Assembly: GCA_944393575.1 (NCBI GenBank)
Contig: CALYAP010000015.1
Span: 1-62,062 of the forward strand
DNA length: 62,062 bases
From: an uncultured Clostridia bacterium
GTDB lineage: Bacteria > Bacillota > Dehalobacteriia > UBA4068
Direction of reading: 5' to 3'
The notes below the pieces were generated by a model, which saw only the letters and a program-made list of their open reading frames with translations, ran no database searches and had not been told where the DNA came from. Shown piece after piece: positions 1 to 8,585 of this stretch (positions are counted from its first letter, which is position 1; every line of letters begins with the position of its first letter). The translations under genes and the position numbers were made by a program.

Positions 1-4
1 AACT

Positions 5-47
5 ATTAACCTTTTGGTATATACTATATAACGAATAGAGACTTCTG
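5..47. repeat. Imperfect direct repeat, copy 1
   Basis: This stretch recurs at 4561-4603 in the same orientation with about seven mismatches over 43 bases, compared by eye. The shared core reads TATACTATA followed by an AATAGA-ACTTCTG block. The two copies lie just before and just after the block of four genes at 106-4562. The second half of this copy also forms the left arm of the terminator at 34-67. The function is unknown; it could be a duplicated regulatory region or the edge of an inserted segment. Confidence 0.55.
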
Positions 48-67
48 TTGAAGTCTCTATTTTTTTA
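34..67 (+). terminator. Intrinsic terminator of an upstream gene
   Basis: A perfect 12-bp stem (34-45 with 50-61) closes a TGTT loop and is followed by a run of T. It should end transcription from a plus-strand gene located before the window. Confidence 0.8.
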
Positions 68-105
68 TAATTAAAACAACACCACAGAAAGACTGGTGAA
101 GCAAA

Positions 106-1137
106 ATGAACAAAAAAATATTTCTGGCAGTTTGGTTATGCATCATAGTGCGCCTGGCTGGGTGCGATAATCATCAGGACGGAGTTGCCAGTGAAACACC
201 AATCAATCAGAGTAACCAGCAGAATGCAGAAGGAGTGAATTCTGTGCAGGTAGCAGAAGAAAACCCTCATGAACAATTTACCGTGGATACTAAAATATCA
301 GCTGTTATCGATGATCCGGTTTTCGGAGAGTACGGACGGCTGATTTTTCCAGTAAACAATTGGTACTACAGCGGTGATACCCTCGGAGAACTTCGTCTGA
401 CCTGGTATACCAATATTGATCCGAATGAGACAGTAGAAATCGTCAATTACTTGCATGACCACGCAGCAGCTGGCGAAATTGTGTTCTATGATATTTATAC
501 AGAGACAGAAAAGGATGCGGATCCGCGTAAAGAAAATACAGGCTTATTCTTCTTCAAAGGAAACCCCGGTGAAAAATTCGCCATCTGCAATGCTGGCGGC
601 GGCTTTGCTTATGTGGGAGCCATGCAGGACAGTTTTCCTCATGCGCTAGAGCTTTCACAAATGGGCTATAATGCCTTTGCTCTAATCTATCGTCCTGGAG
701 CACAGACCGCCTGCGAGGATCTAGCCCGAGCGATTAGCTTTATTTTCACCCATGCAGATGAATTAGAAGTGGATACGAACTGTTATTCTCTTTGGGGTGG
801 TTCTGCGGGAGCCAGAATGGCGGCATGGCTTGGGTCCTACGGTTCAGCTGCTTTTGGCGGAGACGCTCTGCCGCAACCAGGCACAGTGATTATGCAATAT
901 ACCGGACATTCTGATTATACTGAAAACGATCCACCTACCTTTGCCTGTGTGGGAGAAAATGACGGCATTGCTAACTGGCGTACCATGGAGCGCCGTATCG
1001 AAGCGCTGGGCAATTTAGGCATACCTACTGAATTTCATCATTATCCTGGTCTCTCTCATGGCTTTGGACTAGGAACCGGTACTATAGCAGAAGGATGGAT
1101 TGAAGACGCAGTTGCTTTTTGGGAAGCTCAGATGTAA
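106..1137 (+). CDS. Alpha/beta hydrolase lipoprotein (esterase-like)
   Basis: This is a predicted secreted, membrane-anchored serine hydrolase. Residues 1-19 form a lipoprotein signal peptide ending in an L-A-G-C lipobox with Cys20 as the lipidation site. A low-complexity linker follows, then an alpha/beta hydrolase fold. The nucleophile elbow is G-G-S-A-G with Ser233; Asp286 (END-G) and His318 (L-S-H-G-F) fit the other members of the triad. The layout resembles acetyl-hydrolase or esterase lipoproteins of gut Clostridia that act on acylated sugars, but the substrate cannot be read from the sequence. GGTGA stands six bases before the ATG. An arginine late in the signal peptide core is unusual. 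The next gene is a second lipoprotein of the same superfamily. Confidence 0.8.
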   Translation: MNKKIFLAVWLCIIVRLAGCDNHQDGVASETPINQSNQQNAEGVNSVQVAEENPHEQFTVDTKISAVIDDPVFGEYGRLIFPVNNWYYSGDTLGELRLTWYTNIDPNETVEIVNYLHDHAAAGEIVFYDIYTETEKDADPRKENTGLFFFKGNPGEKFAICNAGGGFAYVGAMQDSFPHALELSQMGYNAFALIYRPGAQTACEDLARAISFIFTHADELEVDTNCYSLWGGSAGARMAAWLGSYGSAAFGGDALPQPGTVIMQYTGHSDYTENDPPTFACVGENDGIANWRTMERRIEALGNLGIPTEFHHYPGLSHGFGLGTGTIAEGWIEDAVAFWEAQM

Positions 1138-1207
1138 TAACTAAAAAATAAGAACCAACCAGATGTTAAAGATGCCAAAAAGAGATAAGAAAAGAGCTGG
1201 TTTAGCT

Positions 1208-2578
1208 ATGAAAAAAATTCTTACTACCTTATTTATTCTCGCTAGCATAATCAGTTTAGCTGCCTGCAGCAGTGAGCAGATGCTATCTTCGCAACTCAGC
1301 AGCCTATCGCCTAGCAAGGAGGAAAACACGATGGACTTATCTAGTTCCAACATTGTCATTATTTATGATGCTGAAGAAACAGGAAATATAGTTGAACAAA
1401 CTGTCCTGCTGCTTCAAGAAACGCTGGGCGGTGATCTCTACGAGATAGAAACAAACACTATTAATGATTTTTCTGCCTATGAGTTTATTCTACTCGGTTT
1501 TACAGCTTCAAATAACAATTTGCCACAGCAAGTCCGTGCTTTTTTACAGAGCAATGATCTTGGAGCAAGGACTATTTACCCTTTTTTCAGCGGTGAAGGC
1601 AACGATTCTGCTACAATTTTTTCCACTATCTCGGAACTTCAGCCTGGGGCACTACTAGGCAATAGCGCATTGTTTTTCTCAGCAGATACACCTGAGGAAG
1701 AAATTATTGCCTGGGCACAGGGACTAGAACTTCTGGACAACACCTTTGTGCCGGAAAGTGGCGAGGGTAATACCGTAGCTACTGCAACAGTGTTGCCAAA
1801 TGAACAGCAAATGCTCTATCTATGGGATGAAGGCAATGTACCCGCCACCACGGAATATACCGTCAACAACGGAGGGTATTCAGACGACCCGGATTTTCGT
1901 CCCTATATTACCAGTTTTCCTGTGGCGGAAGGCGTAGAAATAAAAGGAGCAGTGCTGATCTGCCCTGGCGGCGCCTTCCAGTTCCGCAGTGATCAGCCAG
2001 AGGGAATAGATGTAGCGGAAGCTTTAAGGGAGCTGGGCTACCAAAGTTTTGTTGTGGACTACCGACTGCGGCCCTATACCCAACAAGAAGGAGCCTTGGA
2101 TTTAGCTAGAGCAGTACGTTTTGTACGGGCTCATGCTCAGGAATATGGTATCGAGGAAAAAGATATCGCTGTTATGGGCTTTTCTGCTGGGGGAATTTTG
2201 TGTGGAGAGATGCTCTTAAACTTTGATGGCTTTGTTAACGGTAATGCACTAGATGCAAGCTATCAGCCAGATGCTCTGGACGAAATTTCTGCCGATGCAG
2301 CAGCCTGCGGCATGATCTACTCTTTTTATGGCCGTTTGAGTTTTGGTACCACTGATGTGGAGCTACTGAGGTCGGGTAATCTACCGCCAACCTTTTACTG
2401 CTATGGCACCCGAGATCCATTCTATGACCAGTTTCTGGCTAATGCCGACGCAGCAGAGGAAGCTGGCGTCGACGTGTCGCGGCTACAGCTGGAGGGAAGG
2501 CCTCATGGATTCGGTGCGCAAGAAGGTTGGATTGCCACCTATGACGAGTGGTTATCGGGAATCTTTGATAGCAACTAA
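1208..2578 (+). CDS. Lipoprotein with flavodoxin-like and alpha/beta hydrolase domains
   Basis: The ATG at 1208 is chosen because it begins a textbook lipoprotein signal peptide with lipobox L-A-A-C at Cys20. An in-frame ATG at 1163 would add a charged stretch before it. Residues about 45-155 look like a flavodoxin-type Rossmann domain (I-V-I-I-Y-D followed by a T-G-N segment). From about residue 240 an alpha/beta hydrolase domain begins with a C-P-G-G-A-F oxyanion-type loop. Its nucleophile elbow is G-F-S-A-G-G with Ser326, and a late G-R-P-H-G-F supplies the histidine. It is a neighbour of, but clearly divergent from, the preceding hydrolase. Whether the N-terminal domain still binds FMN is unknown. 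Confidence 0.75.
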   Translation: MKKILTTLFILASIISLAACSSEQMLSSQLSSLSPSKEENTMDLSSSNIVIIYDAEETGNIVEQTVLLLQETLGGDLYEIETNTINDFSAYEFILLGFTASNNNLPQQVRAFLQSNDLGARTIYPFFSGEGNDSATIFSTISELQPGALLGNSALFFSADTPEEEIIAWAQGLELLDNTFVPESGEGNTVATATVLPNEQQMLYLWDEGNVPATTEYTVNNGGYSDDPDFRPYITSFPVAEGVEIKGAVLICPGGAFQFRSDQPEGIDVAEALRELGYQSFVVDYRLRPYTQQEGALDLARAVRFVRAHAQEYGIEEKDIAVMGFSAGGILCGEMLLNFDGFVNGNALDASYQPDALDEISADAAACGMIYSFYGRLSFGTTDVELLRSGNLPPTFYCYGTRDPFYDQFLANADAAEEAGVDVSRLQLEGRPHGFGAQEGWIATYDEWLSGIFDSN

Positions 2579-2592
2579 AGGAGAGATAAAAG

Positions 2593-3126
2593 ATGAATAA
2601 AAAAATTATGGTTATAGCCGGCAGCCCCCGTAAGGGTGGTAATTCGGATTTATTATGTGACGAACTGATTCGTGGCGCCGATGAGTCAGGCAATATAACG
2701 GAAAAGATTTATCTAAACGATTTGCATATTCTTCCCTGCCAAGCCTGTTATGGCTGCCGCAGTACAGGTAAATGCGTACAAAAAGATGATATGGCTAATC
2801 TATTAGCCAAAATGATCGCCGCCGACGTCATTGTATTGGCTACCCCAGTTTACTTTTATTCCATGTCAGGACAAATGAAAACTATGATTGACCGCACACT
2901 CCCCTGTTATACAGCGATCAAAAATAAGGATTTTTATTTGATTGCCACTGCTGCAGCAGGTGCTGAGTCAATGGAACGAGCTATCGAAAGTTTGCGTGGA
3001 TTTACCGACTGCCTGCCAGGATCTAGGGTACGAGGTGTAATTTATGGAGCTGGTGTTTACTTAAAAGGGGAGGTCTTAAAGACCACCGCTATGCAAGAAG
3101 CGTTTAATGCTGGCAAATCGATTTAA
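2593..3126 (+). CDS. Flavodoxin-fold NAD(P)H-dependent reductase with cysteine motif
   Basis: This belongs to the NADPH-dependent FMN reductase family. The N-terminus carries a phosphate-binding loop G-S-P-R-K-G-G-N for FMN, and P-V-Y-F-Y-S supplies the second flavin loop. Between them is a compact C-x2-C-x2-C-x5-C motif like that of iron-sulfur flavoproteins (Isf). At 177 residues it is a single-domain protein. A good AAAGGAG site precedes the ATG, and it lies 14 bp after the lipoprotein, so the two are probably cotranscribed. Likely roles are electron transfer or reduction of quinones or other small molecules. Cluster binding by the four cysteines is an inference. Confidence 0.8.
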   Translation: MNKKIMVIAGSPRKGGNSDLLCDELIRGADESGNITEKIYLNDLHILPCQACYGCRSTGKCVQKDDMANLLAKMIAADVIVLATPVYFYSMSGQMKTMIDRTLPCYTAIKNKDFYLIATAAAGAESMERAIESLRGFTDCLPGSRVRGVIYGAGVYLKGEVLKTTAMQEAFNAGKSI

Positions 3127-3141
3127 ATTCATAGAGATATC

Positions 3142-3174
3142 GCCCTTTCTGTAATTGGCAGAAGGGGCATACTT
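3142..3174 (+). terminator. Probable intrinsic terminator
   Basis: A 10-bp GC-rich stem with one G-T pair (3142-3151 with 3159-3168) is followed by ATACTTTTT. It sits between the FMN reductase and the MATE gene. Confidence 0.55.
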
Positions 3175-3203
3175 TTTGTCGTGGGAAGAAGGAATTAACA
3201 ACA

Positions 3204-4562
3204 ATGGAGGAGCCATCGGAAAAATTTTTATTTGCAGAAATGCCGGTACATAAAGCCGTTGCAGCTCTGGCCATCCCTACTATCATCAGCCAGGTAGTAA
3301 CAATGATCTACAACCTGGCTGATACCTTTTTCATTGGCCAAATCGATGATCCCACCATGGTAACGGCGGTCTCCCTAGTATAACCTTGGTTCAATCTGCT
3401 GACTGCCTTGAGCAATCTGTTTGGGTTGGGCGGCAGCAGCCTCATTTCCCGTATGATGGGAGTGCAAAACCACAAAGATATTAAGTATGTAGCTGCGTTC
3501 AGTATATGGGGCGGCGCAATAGTAACACTGGTATTTTCTATGGCCACATATCTAGCCCGTATACCTCTTTTGAATTTTCTCGGAGCCAGTCCAGATACCT
3601 ATAACTATGCGGAAATTTATCTTTTATGGGTTGTAGTGCTATGTGGAGTGCCTACCATGATGAGCTTAACCTTAGGACATCTGCTGCGTAGTGAAGGTCA
3701 TGCTAAGCAGGCCAGTGCTGGAATGATGTTCGGCGGCATTCTCAATGTGGTTCTGGATCCGGTCCTGATTTTCATTCTACATATGGATGTAGCTGGAGCT
3801 GCTCTTGCCACTGCCCTTTCCAATATTGCCTCAGTAGTATTTTTTGCTATTCAATATCTCCGCCTCAAAGATAAAACAGCAGTTTCGCTCCATCCGCGGT
3901 ATTTTACTTTTAGATTTATGCGGCCGATCTTTTCGGTAGGCCTCGCTTCTGCTTTAGCTACAGCATTGGGCAACGCATCTAATATGGTCATGCTGCGACT
4001 GGCCTCAGGTTATGGAGATATCCCGGTAGCTGCCTACGGAATTGTTAAGCGTATCGACCAGTTCCCGCTAAATGTTTCTATGGGCTTATGCCAGGGATTT
4101 ATGCCCTTGGTTGGCTACAACTTTGCAGCCAAAAACTACAACCGGATGCGCCAGGTTTCAGTATTCTCCTGGAAAACAGCCCTGGTAATGTCGGCCTGTT
4201 TTGTAGCCTGTTTTACCATTTTAGCACCGCAAATTTTACACATCTTTATCCCGGAGGAGCAAACCAGTACGCTGGGAGCTACCTTTCTCCGCATTGCTTG
4301 TCTGGCAGTGCCATTGACTTCGGTAAATTTCCTCATCAGCTACACTTTACAAGCTATGGGTAAGGGTATTCAATCAGCAATTCTGACCTTCAGCCGCCAG
4401 GGACTGCTTAATATCCCCCTACTCATTCTGATGAATATCATTTTCGGTCTCTATGGCATGATCTGGACGCAGTTAGTAGTGGAAGTTATTATGCTGCCTG
4501 TATCACTGGGCATGTACATCCATACCTTTAGAGGTTTACAAGCAGGAAACGACAAGCAGTAA
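3204..4562 (+). pseudogene. MATE family efflux transporter, interrupted by in-frame TAA
   Basis: Reading from the ATG at 3204 (AGAAGGA site upstream) gives a normal MATE N-terminus (A-L-A-I-P-T-I-I, then N-L-A-D-T-F-F-I-G). Codon 60 at 3381-3383 is TAA, and the same frame then continues for a complete remaining transporter of about 392 codons to 4562. MATE proteins usually have a Tyr or Phe before the P-W-F segment here, so the change looks like one base (TAT or TAC to TAA). Intact length would be 452 residues, normal for a multidrug/sodium antiporter. The gene is either a recent pseudogene, a sequencing error, or is read through. A restart at an internal codon would lose the first transmembrane helix. 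Confidence 0.85.
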
Positions 4563-4603
4563 TAACGTTTAGGTTTATACTATACAACCAATAGAAACTT
4601 CTG
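4561..4603. repeat. Imperfect direct repeat, copy 2
   Basis: This is the second copy of the 43-bp element at 5-47. It begins at the stop codon of the MATE gene and precedes the next flavoprotein gene. It keeps the TATACTATA and AATAGAAACTTCTG core but lacks the right arm of the terminator hairpin found at copy 1. Confidence 0.55.
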
Positions 4604-4652
4604 CTTTGCAACCTCCGGATTTATAATAAAAATACAAGGAGGTGGCGAATAG

Positions 4653-5285
4653 ATGAAAGTATTGCTAGTAAACGGCAGCCCGCATAATAAGGGATGTACC
4701 AATGCAGCCTTAAATGAAGCAGGACATGCCTTGGAAGAGGAAGATATTAGCACTGAATATTTTTGGATAGGCAACCAGCCGATAGCAGGCTGTATTGGTT
4801 GTGGTTATTGTGCGCAAAAGGGTAAATGCCGCTATGATGACCAGGTAAATACTTTCCTCGATATGGCTCCAAAATATGACGGCTTTATCTTTGGTGCACC
4901 GGTGCATTTCGCATCAGCAGCAGCATCGATGATTGCTTTTATGGATCGGGTGTTTTTTGTAGACCAATGTGCCAAACTCAACTGTTTCGCCTTTAAGCCG
5001 GGCGCAACAATCGTTTCGGCCAGAAGAGCCGGAACAACAGCAACATTGGATGAACTTAATAAATATCTGCTGTATGCGCAAATGCCTATTGCGACCTCCC
5101 GATATTGGAATATGGTGCATGGGCAAAAACCCGAGCAGGTGCAGGAAGACATAGAAGGAATGCAGATTATGCGCGTTCTGGGAAGAAACATGGCTTGGCT
5201 GCTAAAAAGCATTGAAGCAGGCAAAAAGGCAGGAATAGTCATTCCCCTACAGGAAGAACGGATCAATACTAATTATATTCGTTAA
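4653..5285 (+). CDS. Flavodoxin-fold NAD(P)H-dependent reductase, second copy
   Basis: A 210-residue FMN reductase-family protein. It has the N-terminal G-S-P-H-N-K-G-C phosphate loop and the P-V-H-F-A-S flavin loop. A C-x2-C-x2-C-x5-C motif (C-I-G-C-G-Y-C then K-G-K-C) matches the one in the protein at 2593 and the compact cysteine motif of iron-sulfur flavoproteins. A strong AAGGAGGTGGC site precedes the ATG. It stands alone between the MATE pseudogene and the aldo/keto reductase. It is diverged from the first copy and longer at the C-terminus, so it is a family member rather than a recent duplicate. Confidence 0.8.
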   Translation: MKVLLVNGSPHNKGCTNAALNEAGHALEEEDISTEYFWIGNQPIAGCIGCGYCAQKGKCRYDDQVNTFLDMAPKYDGFIFGAPVHFASAAASMIAFMDRVFFVDQCAKLNCFAFKPGATIVSARRAGTTATLDELNKYLLYAQMPIATSRYWNMVHGQKPEQVQEDIEGMQIMRVLGRNMAWLLKSIEAGKKAGIVIPLQEERINTNYIR

Positions 5286-5523
5286 AAAGATACTAACAAG
5301 ATTACCACATAATATATTAGTGATATCTTAAGAATTGGATAATTAATAGCTGAATACGCTTTATCCATTGGGAAAGCATCACTTAATCTACTCCCCAAAG
5401 TTCCTCAATATTATTGTCCGGATATGGGTAAAATTTATTAGCACATCATCTTGATCTAAAAGCTTAAAGCAGGATAAAAAGTTTTGAAATATAAATATAA
5501 AACTATAGAAGGGATGTTGTTTT

Positions 5524-6369
5524 ATGGAATACGTAACTTTAAACAATGGAATCAAAATGCCAATGATGGGTATCGGTACTTTTTTGTTGTCTCCTGATGA
5601 GGCCGAGTCCTCTGTCATCAGTGCTTTGGAATGTGGCTATCGTCTCATCGATACGGCTAACGCTTATGTCAATGAGCGTGCTGTTGGCCGCGGTATGAAA
5701 CGCTCTGGGCTCAAGCGAGAGGAAATTTTCCTGGAGACCAAGCTCTGGCCCAGCTTTTACGAGCAAGACAATGCAGTGGCCAAAACGCTGGAGAGGCTGG
5801 ATACCGATTATATCGACCTGCTGCTCATTCATCAACCGGCTGGCAACTACATCGCTGGGTATAAGCTGATGGAGAAGGCCTATAAAGAAAATAAAGTAAA
5901 AGCCATTGGCCTTTCTAACTTCACTGTAGAGCAGATAGAGGAAATTATGAATATCTGCGAGATCAAACCTACTGTGCTGCAGACTGAGGTGCATCCCTAT
6001 TCCCAAGAGAAAGAGCTAAAGAAATTCCTTGATAAAGAAGGCATCACCATTCAGGCATGGTATCCACTAGGTCATGGAGATAAAAAACTCATTGAAGAGC
6101 CATTATTTAGCGAATTAGGCCAAAAATATGGCAAATCTAATGCTCAGATCATTTTACGCTGGCATATCCAAGATGGCAACATTGTCATCCCTGGCTCTAA
6201 GAGCCCTGCCCATATCAAAGACAATTTTGATATATTTGATTTCTCTTTAACCGACGAGGAGATGGCAAAAATCGCCGCCTTGGACAAACAAAAACGCTAT
6301 TACACTAGCACGCCGGAAATGCTGAAGGGATATGCAGAGATGGTCCCTCCAGTAGATGAACAAAAATAA
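5524..6369 (+). CDS. Aldo/keto reductase
   Basis: A 281-residue NADPH-dependent oxidoreductase of the AKR (2,5-diketo-gluconate reductase-like) family, expected to fold as a TIM barrel in the cytoplasm. The catalytic tetrad is complete: Asp43 and Tyr48 in I-D-T-A-N-A-Y, Lys73 in E-T-K-L-W, and His103 in L-L-I-H-Q. The C-terminal I-P-G-S-K-S segment is the usual cofactor phosphate-binding signature. The ribosome site GAAGGGATG is eight bases before the ATG. The flavin reductase-like gene follows within 16 bp, so the two probably form an operon. The carbonyl substrate is not predictable. Confidence 0.9.
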   Translation: MEYVTLNNGIKMPMMGIGTFLLSPDEAESSVISALECGYRLIDTANAYVNERAVGRGMKRSGLKREEIFLETKLWPSFYEQDNAVAKTLERLDTDYIDLLLIHQPAGNYIAGYKLMEKAYKENKVKAIGLSNFTVEQIEEIMNICEIKPTVLQTEVHPYSQEKELKKFLDKEGITIQAWYPLGHGDKKLIEEPLFSELGQKYGKSNAQIILRWHIQDGNIVIPGSKSPAHIKDNFDIFDFSLTDEEMAKIAALDKQKRYYTSTPEMLKGYAEMVPPVDEQK

Positions 6370-6385
6370 AAAGGAGTCGATAACT

Positions 6386-6943
6386 ATGAGGAAAAATTTT
6401 GGAACAAAGCCCTGGCTATATCCTTTGCCAGTATTGATCATCGGCACTTATAATGAAGATGGCAGTGCTGATGCAATGAATGCTGCCTGGGGCGGCTTGT
6501 ATAATGCAGATAAGGTGGTACTCTGCCTAAGTGCAGGCCATAAAACTACGGCTAATATTAAAGCAAGAAAGGCTTTTACGGTCAGCTTCGCCGATGCTGC
6601 ACATGTTATTTCTGCTGATTATGTCGGCATTATCTCTGCTAACAACGAGCCCCAAAAGATGGAAAAATCAGGTTTTCATGTAACCAAGAGCGAATTTGTA
6701 GACGCGCCACTGATCGATGAATTACCAGTAGCTTTGGAATGTCAATTTCTAAAAGTCAATGAGGATGGCAATATCATCGGACAAATCGTTAACGTAAGCG
6801 CTGATGAAAGTGTGCTTGATGCTGAGGGTAGCATTGATTTCACCAAATTCCGTCCCATCTCCTTTGAACCAGCTCATAACAGCTATCATGTGCTGGGAGA
6901 AAAGGTCGGCAACGCCTTCCAGGATGGCGGAAAACTGAAATAA
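6386..6943 (+). CDS. Flavin reductase-like (split-barrel FMN-binding) protein
   Basis: A 185-residue protein of the flavin reductase-like domain family, which binds FMN in a split beta-barrel. The N-terminus reads P-W-L-Y-P-L-P-V followed by N-A-A-W-G-G, typical of the group annotated as flavin reductase or flavoredoxin. The start at 6386 is preferred because AAGGAG lies just upstream; an in-frame ATG at 6356 would overlap the aldo/keto reductase. It may hand electrons to, or take them from, its reductase neighbours. This is inferred from context only. Confidence 0.8.
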   Translation: MRKNFGTKPWLYPLPVLIIGTYNEDGSADAMNAAWGGLYNADKVVLCLSAGHKTTANIKARKAFTVSFADAAHVISADYVGIISANNEPQKMEKSGFHVTKSEFVDAPLIDELPVALECQFLKVNEDGNIIGQIVNVSADESVLDAEGSIDFTKFRPISFEPAHNSYHVLGEKVGNAFQDGGKLK

Positions 6944-7385
6944 ACAAAGCAACAACCTCTCCAAAGGTTAGAAACTGTAAAGCTATATAATATAATAATA
7001 TAACTAAAAACTTTATAGCTATGCTTTCGTACTGTTATTTAGAATTGGGTTGTTCTCTTCCAAAACTGCTTCAAAATATAAAGCAGACATTGCCGCCAAT
7101 ACTTTTTTTAGATGTTTTGCTATTACAAAGTAAGTTATCAATATAGTAGCAGTCTTGATCTCTGATTAGGTAAGCTATGTGAGTGCCGCTGTATATGCAG
7201 TGGATGGAGCAATGGGAGCAGCATAAGCAGGGATACGCAAAACACCAGGAGCATTTATCAAAAGCTCCTGGTGTTTGTTTATACATTATCCGCAGCCTCT
7301 CCACAAAAAATTATTATACTTGATATGAGGATATTTTTTATTTATATCGGCATAATAACTTCAAAAAGAAGATGGAGACACTATC
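6944..7385. other. Intergenic stretch without a convincing gene
   Basis: This 442-bp stretch is AT-rich. The left part has runs of TATAATATAATAATATAAC. A hairpin lies at 7240-7276. A short open plus-strand stretch ending at about 7224 (V-S-A-A-V-Y-A-V-D-G-A-M-G-A-A then stop) has a coding look, but stops lie upstream in frame, so it is at best the tail of a decayed gene. A 77-codon minus-strand frame at 7071-7304 is cysteine-rich and without family resemblance; I treat it as chance. Confidence 0.5.
7240..7280 (+). terminator. Hairpin, probable terminator
   Basis: A perfect 13-bp stem (7240-7252 with 7264-7276) has an 11-base loop and is followed by GTTTAT. The T-tract is short. No intact gene immediately upstream explains it. 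Confidence 0.45.
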
Positions 7386-7592
7386 ATGGTCGATAAACGC
7401 AAAATAACTAGTGACACCGATTCATTTTTTGACAAGGAACAAAATGTAGCATCAATGACCGAATGTACTGGCCTCACTCAAGTACCTCCTTTTGATTTGG
7501 AAGAGGTAGAATCATTTACAGACATTTATGATATCCCGTTAGCGAGTAATAAAAAAGGTGCCAAAAACATTAATAGAAATCAGAATCAATAG
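7386..7592 (+). CDS. Small acidic protein of unknown function
   Basis: A 68-residue hydrophilic, acidic protein with no signal peptide or membrane segment. GGAG lies eight bases before the ATG, and a strong terminator directly follows the stop, so it looks like a true single-gene unit. The middle holds T-E-C-T-G-L-T-Q-V-P-P, an acidic patch and then Y-D-I-P. From memory this resembles a family of short Clostridia proteins sharing a C-T-G-L-[IT] motif followed by an acidic E-S-Y/F segment and a Y-x-I-P ending. The lone cysteine in that motif is its most notable residue. Function is unknown. Confidence 0.65.
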   Translation: MVDKRKITSDTDSFFDKEQNVASMTECTGLTQVPPFDLEEVESFTDIYDIPLASNKKGAKNINRNQNQ

Positions 7593-7600
7593 AAATAAAA

Positions 7601-7629
7601 GGTGCTTAGGTTGAACTAAGCACCCTTTT
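7601..7629. terminator. Bidirectional intrinsic terminator
   Basis: A perfect 9-bp stem (7601-7609 with 7616-7624) has AAAA on its left and CTTTTT on its right. It serves the 68-aa gene on the plus strand and the convergent DMT permease on the minus strand. Confidence 0.8.
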
Positions 7630-7648
7630 TCATAAATATTTACTATTG

Positions 7649-8545
7649 TTAAACATCAAAAATACCGAGAATGACAATACCTACCAAAACTAAAGAGATC
7701 ACTATATAATGAGCGCGAGATAATTTTTCTTTAAGAAAGATACGGCTCCATAAAACACTAAAGACACAGTAAGAGCTAATAGCCGGTGCAGCTAAAATGG
7801 CATTGGCCCCAATCGCGAAAATATAGGCGAATTGCCCAGCTGTCTCACAAATACCAGCTGCTATTTTAGCCTTTTCCTGAGCAATGATGATCTTCTGTTT
7901 TTTAATGATAACAACATAAATGAAGCCAAAAATCGCCATGGCCAGGAAAGTAAACTCATAGGCCATATTAGCCTGAGTCTCCTCAATGAACATTTCCAGC
8001 CAATAAGCATCGGCGAAGGTGCCTAAAGCATCTAAGATACAATATAGGATCGGGAAAATGATCGCCAGCACGCTGCTGGTATATTTGACATTTGCAACTT
8101 CCCTTCTAGCAGCACGGATGGCATCGCTCTGACGTTTTTCTACTACAGCTAGACCAACCACACCGGTGCAGATCAGGATAACTGCCAGCAGCTGCCAACC
8201 CCCAATGCTTTCTTTGAGGATAAAATAACAAAGAAGAACAACTACCGCTCCTGAAGAATTGCAGATAGGGGATGAGATTGATAGTTCGATATAACGCAAA
8301 CCAACATATCCCAAGATCATTGACAAAATATAGAGGGCAGATACTGGTAAATAAACGATAATATCCTGGAAAGAAAATTCTACTCCTGAACATAACTGGA
8401 CAATAGCATGGATACCCATGACTAGACCTACTGCCATTACCAGCTTCCAATGGCTATATTTATCATTGGGCTTAGAACCGATTTTGCTAAAAAGGTCTGA
8501 ACCGCTCCAAGCTAAAATAGCGCCGAGAGATAATAAAAACCACAT
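7649..8545 (-). CDS. EamA/DMT-family permease
   Basis: A 298-residue integral membrane protein made of two EamA-like halves, each with about five hydrophobic helices, separated by a charged loop near residues 130-150 (V-E-K-R-Q-S-D). This is the drug/metabolite transporter layout. The segment L-K-E-S-I in the first half and L-K-E-K-L-S in the second match the family's end-of-repeat signature. The ATG has an AAGGATGG site. A TATAAT box lies about 40 bp upstream, so it may be expressed separately from the P-type ATPase gene that ends 100 bp before it. The substrate is unknown. Confidence 0.8.
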   Translation of the reverse strand: MWFLLSLGAILAWSGSDLFSKIGSKPNDKYSHWKLVMAVGLVMGIHAIVQLCSGVEFSFQDIIVYLPVSALYILSMILGYVGLRYIELSISSPICNSSGAVVVLLCYFILKESIGGWQLLAVILICTGVVGLAVVEKRQSDAIRAARREVANVKYTSSVLAIIFPILYCILDALGTFADAYWLEMFIEETQANMAYEFTFLAMAIFGFIYVVIIKKQKIIIAQEKAKIAAGICETAGQFAYIFAIGANAILAAPAISSYCVFSVLWSRIFLKEKLSRAHYIVISLVLVGIVILGIFDV

Positions 8546-8585
8546 ATTATACCATCCTTAACCAAGTTTATTGTACAGCTTTTTT

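Noticed and set aside
7071-7304. 77-codon cysteine-rich minus-strand frame
   Set aside because: It spans the hairpin at 7240-7276, has no convincing ribosome site and resembles no family I know.
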